From assembly GCF_001613065.1 (NCBI RefSeq), contig NZ_BDBQ01000095.1, forward strand, positions 1 through 64,000: a stretch of DNA of 64,000 nucleotides, read 5' to 3'. The translations under genes and the position numbers were made by a program. Under the pieces are notes generated by a model. The model was not told the origin of the DNA and did no database searches. It was given only the letters and a program-made list of their open reading frames with translations. This stretch comes from Nocardia miyunensis NBRC 108239. Its GTDB lineage: Bacteria > Actinomycetota > Actinomycetes > Mycobacteriales > Mycobacteriaceae. This document shows, in pieces, positions 63,501 through 64,000 of this stretch. The stretch's first letter is position 1; each line of letters begins with the position of its first letter.

Positions 63501-64000
63501 CCGACAGGGCGAATCCAGCTGTCTCCCACACAAGTCGGAACACTCCACCTGCTGGTGGAAGGCCTGCCCGACCCGGCCCCCGGCGGCACACCGGCCCTGC
63601 TACCGAATACCTTGCAGGAGTTCCGCACTCACCTCGCGAACCGGCCCACCAAGAGACTGAGCGGCAGGGAACGGGAAGTACTCGGCCTGATCGCCTCGGG
63701 CCAGTCGCCCAACGGCATCGCCGAGCGGCTGGGCGTGCCGCCGAGTTCGGTGCGCGACTACATCGCCCACGCGGGAGTCAAACTCCACACCGACGGTCTG
63801 ATCCCCACGGTGCTCGCAGCGGTGCGCGCGGGGGAACTGGCCGATGGTGCCGACACCGTGAACCAGGTCCGGCTGTCACCGCTGGAACGACGTGTCCTGC
63901 GAATGGTGGCCGACGGCCACACCAACCAGGCGATCGGAACCGTGGTCGGGCAGCGATGGGCGAAACCCCTCCTGGCACGGCTGTACGCGAAATTCGGTGT
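47568..64000 (+). CDS. Giant multidomain T7SS-associated protein, at least 5,477 aa, runs off the window
   Basis: One frame, starting at ATG 47568, has no stop up to the last base. Domains in order by residue: WXG/CpnT-like helical N-terminus (1-~110), membrane helix (~106-136) and three Gly-rich hydrophobic stretches (to ~312), disordered linker (~320-790), SecA-like DEAD ATPase (~790-1428), linker, unknown domain copy 1 (~1550-1683), LuxR-like helices (~1880-2020), unknown domain copy 2 (~2068-2200), XRE-like modules 1 and 2 (~2298-3100), sigma-70-like 1 (~3106-3357), papain fold 1 (~3495-3665), XRE-like module 3 (~3733-4126), sigma-70-like 2 (~4133-4374), unknown (~4405-4690), CdiA-C-like (~4731-4849), papain fold 2 (~4855-5025), LuxR helix array (~5107 to edge). 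Located after WXG and YbaB genes as in T7SS effector operons. The true C-terminus is unseen. Confidence 0.85.
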   Translation, partial: MTLRLPPWLPAPVVAIAAGHFPEAREDGMRRDADRLSDAAEWCRERAEYFEHKADTRHQIIRGAAGDKVEEKYRDLAGKFRAQADHNDIQAEHLYEGANSFELQKWTVIGFLVILAWTLAHAVIMFAAGGAIEAYLAEMETRTALQIASRRLLEYLAGQGAKAAAERGTLVLAGKAAAIGALQGGGINLAVQAKQVAYDHRKSVDWKTVGITAAAGGVGGGFGAAAGKVIGDRWIIPSALARAEQATGAAGRVFFQVGGTVIVGTVGGFVGGIAGAAVSIAASGEKFTVKGFTEGLLPAVAGGFLGAAAHGLAGIRAAAPAPGAPVDAARARQALRDALDAHGIVPAGDTPRSRQQQLNDLLSALLQEPEHNSTDWQPDLGFALPDNVNPVKTVSFPSDTSPAPKAASDQKASAALVPDNDRPPARTGAQPTQPGDDTGNLSAGQTPRPAGKLHARLLQRIAAHESPEFVAKPHKATDQVSADLNALPGGDSMAAPPHITKTDKPTGPAAEPNTLSGKDFSGAPPRPDTEPESAATGADDSGSANASADLEPAKLLSRPTDDAPQSPVSDESEATVQDSAQTGDDSTPRQPDSRMSAADDPDAPPAANGDDAAPATAQTKASAAEPSTKLPTAEETPSETAQPKTSAEAKPPKTAEPIGTTRAAPEKTVSASETSPPPKPPTTKPEPDSTSAAEPVAAKPDAESASKPTDQAPESAEKTSKPKSSEEAQEPGESAEQNGAPKTDGESTDDSGTPPDATPEPEPAPAQDESDTTTTTPEPDAPADTADLAMQYKAETDAILHDYEAMDWSTVSPEGVDWMLHHGTEREAMMAVIEIIRRGDPKGRLLRWTQVMAILVARDGGVGNMQAGEGKTLVFLGAAALKAARGGPVKVITTRDVLANEAFDEYRMILGKFGFDIVRMNPDHPYAEPVDGKPTIYIGTMNDAGFGELRGNVAPARINGVDEIDEALVHADTTFILSEGSGNPASAEVQAQVTDAHAFLHDALKAGLITEFDFGRDPGQIGGGTALTDTGRAKIEDILGRPLTTEETHRLTMAATAGWEYIEDDHYVVWHHPELGPEFLTDSDGNIVTNDAGDPVRNPASHKIYIIDQTSHKVMFDAETSTESRWNGGLAQAVEAKHGIQIRDDPASSASVTAGKLFSSEKSDELFGFSGTADGVAEELAENHGVKRVVDIPRFKESQLKRIDDHHAIGQEGVISHQDAKLLAMAHVIAEGQPEGNPILAICNRNSEPAKLSKLLGDLGVEHVVVDAKFFLRHGVHAEAELQKIIAEAGKEGKVLVINRQGGRGVDIPVDPGIKGGLRVLISGRSAESRAVDIQAENRTARSGGEGSVQYFTAPDDALYAHTPQAQIAIIRSVQHENAVNEHRAALAEHAAAPTKETQSKLHRATNKLAASQKNLDEAIDNIRSVTHKLQPLGVRKPSTHDPATAHLPNSPPTTDPTADAHTPGQPGHPPPVHPEGEAPTGNPGVAAHEATPDNTKPGQPQQLPASTGSAPGISASGSAAPVQMSSSTAPDAAAGQPVHASGAQTASVSAALPQAQQGHPGAVRTLVNTYWPTTLQQVTTTLGCNLTSGTPAQPVQQLAHALAFAGLRSAELDRWSVPADTDLADWLHQKTDDALLDGLGRLNDAERHLVQAALHAQPRDLTPDQIDVLQRLTQVVHAQHRADDTIDGAPEPTGPLTSAPQPTSPGTAGPSVSLAPADSREPLAPAAGPVAAAPSTPNRATDARFPFDLIVAQGHSTTAPKMDPGVALDLKALQRGVVAAYMALEGVSESDPVVAALALAPLALFGRLVDRLHPSQREALRQRFRQGLSEEQTAYVHNARVTTGMRWHATGVRALAAGALRRIARSIAAEHGIPATPAELTAEELAVLELTAQGLSRAVIAQRLGLPRQTVTVTARQTAEKLNVPNRAASVAEATRRGDLDITSFPAMKHQATAGFSGNHTNVLTLTAKGLTRQSVAEILSMPAAELQNHLDDIAGRLGNPAPACLVAAGIREGLVDVNGPGWSNRDGTATAESPSGPGSVVTAVHPGGRPTPPGLVALDEWPIDTSTLSRAQAGDKAASQSLDRRYSRADVRRVLALLGWDPARGEPPTQIARLAHAIHFGVLTFARNNRWPVPAGQDIGDWMFAVAQDTLLDNLDHLGTADRQLVSAAIGASHRGEDLDDDQVAAIERLATVAHLRSRGEDSTGPTARTDVVAAPSPPPAQPADPAPAEPIANSKAPVAGLDEAFDEPGVAKPVGQFDPALVTAINPDNPIGSHTAVGGKPSAQPGPINTATSVAEQLFVDWCRTRLADRSGQPRQSLAEYAAMHSLVPSQVARWLARAELDADALHATGAGRFPAPSGGNATTWLSAIRRFLCVDPEHMDELLGMRRGGWSAAERGTEDLSTEQIRALLRRVPGARDTYPDAAHHYPALLTADGAAAYPEGYSHIGEYIQSLRESANLSRTALAESIGNSSSIVRLWENGKAAPPAETIERLTGVLPFPSEVTYGELAENYSHLQKDSVAFPSVRVAESFGEYLKHFRLLNNLKRADAARIFGLSKQTIQAHEEGTRETSDELVMLQAYDRALHRSGPWNDIAEAWGFGYRMDEAGEKIPDPADCKTPSDWVRAVRLYYRMSQSEFGARMRRSRARIAEMETSGSPGIDFTRDLRAVLGIPDKISAAALRKFYLRPSEQKNFLEWFRNRLNDESGLPRLSLTGYVEMHRLEMSQVRRWLMESELDIGHYQNEPAQPLPEPGADGVEAWLSEMRRFLGISPERMDELLDARPGTWQAAERGEGKLAVRHLRALLRLVPGARDLYSNIAQSYPELHTRDASPGNPEGYTFIGDYLRSLRARQKLTRQQLSNISGMPLNVIRNIETGRAQPPPEIVDTYLRSFSPRIAATYDEVAACFPYLPREPLVFPDPRASESFGEYLRHLRRINNLTRANAARILGLHPLTLRLHEDGETDEIDELHILEMIRRFSQRGISWNDLAEAWGFKYRVYPDGEINFDPELFGSLHDWLKAVRLNKRVSPEKLGELTGRHSSSIRRIERGLHRRGRAGVPDSIHDNPTKPTITYLRTLRDALGFPNEILVRALRRFYSGSGATSIDMDEEGLFWDLIATRPGSDEERTIRNQIYEKHAWIPGAVAPRWATSDDLRHDLMQQAAEAILAAMLNFVPPGNFTRAAWVAARYAMLTAYFERRFPDVDGPTRKLLIKVNAYINRRFGETGTMPDDAETARALGHERAEIMQARRLIEQRTVHLDTPLDPSSAKSGSLQSLAADPSASSAFADAEFTATMQQALSAMPDPDLAESVVLLHFIEELSLGEVSTRLRIPLHSAEQIIADATEILRAAYGSQDSAGPRTDADAAEATAGVPATDVIELDEYQEPPSSRDDQHVHPPQHHPWRPATEHPIVASKSNSAATPFTTAETPSDGIGPVESRPQANSGIPSFGRSSRGPGPLTDGAAPRTTRSTAADDTAAHSVTTQRTPASTSQPQPINHCVPHAITHLINQQGPVAEHFHLDDIWTKGVSWKELKDANTFHGAQPEQFHPDNQHSTPHAALIQAMIAQAGASDDTTITALVFEDRGTTTTDEYGIGGHAYTLTYHHTNDNNRPQFDINGRTVTYLGVINGRETFRTTSGEHKTLPQLAGGTHEETKALWAITYRRTPEMRHDNTPGQLLRGLGDPTTPPPETLRFGTEPRAVDESRRPGDGPSAHAPPHSQQDAPTEASVHSTEEAQFLEWCRARLADDSGHARQTLADYAAMHHLDSTQINRWLAHAGLEVTALATVPTAPFPSPDGVDTVTWLTTIRNYLGVTPQRMDELVDAPDGTWHAAERGETELRVGHVRTLLRRVPGARDTYHTAAQHYPALLAETGVPKYPEGYAHIGQYAQFLRESRGLSRSQLTKQLGKGKNTISRWDSGTARPAKDDVIALLDTVAADEEVSYDELSENFTYLPRDSVIFPSVAATESFGEYLRYLRRINHTSLADTGSLFGIPSETVRRQEAGIGAPSELDMLQTYDRGLYRADSWNEIAASWGYSYWMNPHVETYPHPDDYQSLHNWVRSLRLYRRMPQSEVATLVGTSEAWIGLVENKSRDPNIEFLRKLRDALNIPNDLLVVALRQFVSRTDVTSGDPAEERLFWELIATAPGSAAEKRIRNRIFEKYAWVPVAMASRWSRSSRHFDEIVQQARMAVLLATRNFVPPGEFTPAAMAAARYAMLRAYYEDRYPNVDTKTRNLLIKIDGHITRRLRETGSAPTDAEICETLDLDPKDVAATRAVLGRQVSEISSLEEDDGDNRPRQFVDQSASPFTDIEFEERLVQALADLPDPDLAKRIVTLTLVAGYSPEEAAAQVRMTTVEVLELITEASERLRAEFRPTTAEAEQSTPGVGTDQRLQDRPTGGINQDGTSPWAFIEDGLRPTYDVLQADSGSQPDPSRITESNTRALTGRGSVFYGPDGLPHTTTTTASETFVVGAAPGDYRSANSDEVEHIDLLGTFDNPEEGPSGSGVWRFDRHGRIEWIGVGGGTIGEAVAHPKFEAQVRHQLMLAGVDPSTVHFGDLWRSAMWTSDGQIDSVASYIDRGGAGLERQIPGAGNYFWVEFAGVRAEPDRLSITITLNPVRSHPGRVTLVLERRNGAITARYTDFIAGEDPVRVTAALADFHATAIARWFAESDVALLDSGLLAQGWALRFRVTRVTTPTAPNTWARTYPSQRQDGQDRSPIASSAVQLTGHRSSQWLQNRSAELLAQAGYLVAHSTKTASPTVRPAYQIEDRDFGHLAPDSDSAADIAHRLIESANASYGMLSRWVVNLNGSRVAPADLATALYQAERSELVEVIAIDSEDNPVALFARPERYPSALNDCLATSTGGVIADQGDVVDTFQHNPANPRGVRWKDAKSLFRGAELEGYGIAEQPAHAELLQRLISTDAEGGNRTGEGTTAWVLDQRTYQDRYGVGAHSYKVTYKGVDAHGQHIFDVDGRRVIYGGTDEQGHERLITSDGRTVTLADLTGGTTDTTAKTWAIVWRAGQVVTGVGEPVGDDGRAESPAPDLRIGQRDRDNTDESRGPPANGESAAPLMAEFPEGTPLAVMPADVSELISQVTAGQDPPAVELSPPELELLNLAVHGLTFDHIAARMGVSRHVMRTHLARAGKKLGTKGLLSTVVAALNQGLLDIGALDLTQPLSNSAAHGVLSPREYEVLEQAAQGLSNKAIGKRLGIAQDTVDEYLQEAGRKLGARGRVQIVVQAMLQRVLGRAGYVELTEGEVYVVRLLADGLPETSLGAVLGMPPDQVNHLLAQLNSRITAADGVRMTTTAHAPTGRIQLSPTQVGTLHLLVEGLPDPAPGGTPALLPNTLQEFRTHLANRPTKRLSGREREVLGLIASGQSPNGIAERLGVPPSSVRDYIAHAGVKLHTDGLIPTVLAAVRAGELADGADTVNQVRLSPLERRVLRMVADGHTNQAIGTVVGQRWAKPLLARLYAKFG
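48700..49934 (+). other. Giant protein: disordered Pro/Ala/Glu/Thr-rich linker
   Basis: About 400 residues with almost no hydrophobic clusters, rich in Ala, Pro, Glu, Asp, Ser, Thr and Lys (for example ETAQPKTSAEAKPPKTAEP). It separates the membrane-linked N-terminus from the ATPase and resembles flexible linkers of secreted effectors. Confidence 0.8.
49935..51860 (+). other. Giant protein: SecA-like DEAD ATPase domain
   Basis: Walker A is MQAGEGKT (865-872), as in SecA. Motif Ia-like VKVITTRDVLANEAFDEY begins near 891; Walker B is DEID (962-965); the SAT-like GFSGTA is at 1168-1173; the second RecA half has NRQGGRGVDIP (1299-1309) and later QAENRTARSGGEGSVQYF, matching SecA's arginine-finger region. 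All nucleotide-binding elements look intact. A coiled-coil tail (KLHRATNKLAASQKNLDEAI) follows. SecA preprotein-binding and zinc C-terminal parts are not seen. Confidence 0.8.
52206..52615 (+). repeat. Giant protein: unknown domain, copy 1
   Basis: A helical domain of ~130 residues with PVQQLAHALAFAGL, WSVPADTDLADWLHQK, LLDGLGRLNDAERHLVQAAL and DLTPDQIDVLQRLTQVVHA. It aligns by eye throughout with copy 2 at 53770-54165. No family recognised. Confidence 0.65.
52860..53625 (+). other. Giant protein: sigma-region-4/LuxR-like helix-turn-helix block
   Basis: A helical stretch resembling sigma region 4 (RLHPSQREALRQRFRQGLSE) precedes a LuxR/GerE-type motif: LTAEELAVLELTAQGLSRAV with IAQRLGLPRQTVTV. 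A second, weaker one follows (LTLTAKGLTRQSVAEILSMP). The usual LuxR spacing of ~70 residues between starts is kept. Confidence 0.6.
53770..54165 (+). repeat. Giant protein: unknown domain, copy 2
   Basis: Matches copy 1 at the same points: QIARLAHAIHFGVL, WPVPAGQDIGDWMFAVAQ, LLDNLDHLGTADRQLVSAAI and LDDDQVAAIERLATVAHL. Both copies precede helix-turn-helix blocks, so they may be spacer or dimerisation units. Confidence 0.65.
54460..55625 (+). repeat. Giant protein: XRE-like module, copy 1
   Basis: About 390 residues: DWCRTRLADRSG, RQSLAEYAAMHSLVPSQVAR, then ERGTEDLSTEQIRALLRRVP, YPEGYSHIGEYIQSLRES, a XRE-like helix-turn-helix (LSRTALAESIGNSSSIVRLW), ESFGEYLKHFRLLNNLKRAD with a second helix-turn-helix, WNDIAEAWGFGYRMD and RLYYRMSQSEFGARM. 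It ends with ALRKFYL. The same order recurs in copies 2 and 3. Confidence 0.7.
55630..56875 (+). repeat. Giant protein: XRE-like module, copy 2
   Basis: Follows copy 1 directly: EWFRNRLNDESGLPRLSL, SQVRRWLMESEL, FLGISPERMDELLDARPGTW, YPELH, GYTFIGDYLRSLRARQKLTR, SFGEYLRHLRRINNLTRANA, WNDLAEAWGFKYRV and ALRRFYSGSG. It is joined at its end to sigma-70-like segment 1. Confidence 0.7.
56885..57640 (+). other. Giant protein: sigma-70-like segment 1
   Basis: Helices in the order of sigma regions 2 to 4: DLMQQAAEAILAAMLNFVPP with TRAAWVAARYAML (region 2-like), KVNAYINRRFGETG with DDAETARALGHERAEIMQ (region 3-like), and ALSAMPDPDLAESVVLLHFI with LGEVSTRLRIPLHSAEQII (region 4-like, helix-turn-helix). 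Key aromatic residues for promoter melting in region 2 are not clearly kept. Confidence 0.6.
58045..58560 (+). other. Giant protein: papain-fold (glutamine-deamidase-type) domain 1
   Basis: Catalytic-type residues in order: Cys3500 in INHCVPHAITHLI, His3598 in YGIGGHAYTLTYH, Asp3616 in PQFDINGRTV. This order and spacing fit Tox-PL/papain-fold toxin 1 domains, which deamidate glutamines of target proteins or GTPases. The triad appears complete. Confidence 0.65.
58765..59950 (+). repeat. Giant protein: XRE-like module, copy 3
   Basis: EWCRARLADDSGHARQTLAD, TQINRWLAHAGLEV, YLGVTPQRMDELVDAPDGTW, RTLLRRVPGARDTYH, YPEGYAHIGQYAQFLRESRG, LGKGKNTISRWDSGTARP, SFGEYLRYLRRINH, WNEIAASWGYSYWM and ALRQFVSR follow in the order of copies 1 and 2. 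It again leads into a sigma-70-like segment. Confidence 0.7.
59965..60695 (+). other. Giant protein: sigma-70-like segment 2
   Basis: Parallel to segment 1: EIVQQARMAVLLATRNFVPP with AAMAAARYAMLRAYYEDRYP, then IKIDGHITRRLRETGSAPTD with EICETLDLDPKDVAATRAVL, and ALADLPDPDLAKRIVTLTLV with SPEEAAAQVRMTTVEVLELI. The two segments align over ~250 residues. Confidence 0.6.
60780..61640 (+). other. Giant protein: unrecognised domain
   Basis: About 285 residues of mixed alpha/beta character, including GVWRFDRHGRIEWIGVGGGT, VRHQLMLAGVDPSTVHFGDL, DRLSITITLNPVRSHPGRVT and TAIARWFAESDVALL. It sits where polymorphic toxins carry a domain before the C-terminal toxin. No family recognised. Confidence 0.4.
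61760..62115 (+). other. Giant protein: degenerate CdiA-C-like nuclease domain
   Basis: SAELLAQAGYLVAHSTK, RPAYQIEDRDFGHLAPDS, IAHRLIESANAS and WVVNLNGSRVAPADLATALY follow the outline of CdiA C-terminal tRNA-nuclease domains. In those, PDY and FD carry the catalytic aspartates; here they read PAY and FG, so nuclease activity is probably lost. Confidence 0.5.
62130..62645 (+). other. Giant protein: papain-fold domain 2
   Basis: Cys4859 in ALNDCLATSTGG, His4954 in YGVGAHSYKVTYK and Asp4972 in HIFDVDGRRVIY repeat the layout of domain 1, including the closing LADLTGGTTDTTAKTWAIVW against LPQLAGGTHEETKALWAI. Sequences between the motifs differ considerably, so the copies are old. Confidence 0.65.
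62885..64000 (+). repeat. Giant protein: tandem LuxR/GerE-type helix-turn-helix array
   Basis: At least five units start at about 62887 (LSPPELELLNLAVHGLTFDH), 63127 (LSPREYEVLEQAAQGLSNKA), 63330 (LTEGEVYVVRLLADGLPETS), 63657 (LSGREREVLGLIASGQSPNG) and 63879 (LSPLERRVLRMVADGHTNQA), with a degenerate unit near 63520. Each carries the LSxxExxVLxLxxxGxxxxxIA signature. The array continues past the window. Confidence 0.75.

Overview
This window comes from a high-GC actinobacterium, most likely a Nocardia or close relative. The signs are: XRE/DUF5753 regulators paired with DUF397 proteins; several type VII secretion (T7SS/ESX)-associated clusters encoding EspC/WXG-like, YbaB-like and DUF3558 lipoproteins; a rubber-oxygenase (Lcp) homologue; a CofH/FbiC-like gene; and many secreted proteins of unknown function. 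No rRNA, tRNA or CRISPR array was recognised, and no insertion sequence is obvious.

Left part (1-13.4 kb) is accessory DNA. It holds a MarR/methyltransferase operon with a clear operator, a set of very small genes beside an XRE/DUF397 pair, and two compact T7SS-type operons on the minus strand (7134-4840 and 13354-10943). Between the two operons lies debris: a frameshifted second DUF397 copy, an intact VOC gene, a frameshifted VOC copy, and a displaced copy of the alpha-mannosidase promoter and first codons.

Middle part (13.6-45.2 kb) is mostly metabolism. It includes a GH38 alpha-mannosidase overlapping an AMP ligase, a thioesterase, a MarR/MFS pair, a phosphatase/nucleotidyltransferase pair, arsenate reductase, epoxide hydrolase, an Lcp-like rubber oxygenase with a second DUF2236 protein, a damaged acyl-CoA ligase and a TetR gene. 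It also includes a CofH-like protein without its radical-SAM cysteines, a Baeyer-Villiger-type monooxygenase, a beta-lactamase-fold hydrolase with a MerR regulator, a GH15/G6PDH pair and a zinc alcohol dehydrogenase. Several genes are visibly broken: a uridine-kinase tail, a TetR tail, an ApbE/NuoF deletion hybrid and the N-truncated ligase. A dyad GATAC-N15-GTATC stands before both the Lcp-like gene and the TetR gene and may define a small regulon.

Right end (45.4-64 kb) is the most unusual region. A WXG-like protein with a degenerate zincin-like C-terminus and a YbaB-like protein precede one reading frame that stays open from 47568 to the window edge, at least 5,477 codons. This giant protein has a helical and membrane N-terminus, a long disordered linker, a SecA-like DEAD ATPase with intact motifs, LuxR-type helix-turn-helix segments, a duplicated unknown domain and three copies of a ~400-residue XRE-like module. 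It also has two sigma-70-like segments, two papain-fold (glutamine-deamidase-type) domains, a degenerate CdiA-C-like nuclease domain, and a terminal tandem array of LuxR-type helices. The mixture of T7SS-style toxin parts with transcription-factor parts in one polypeptide is the strongest candidate here for an undescribed system.
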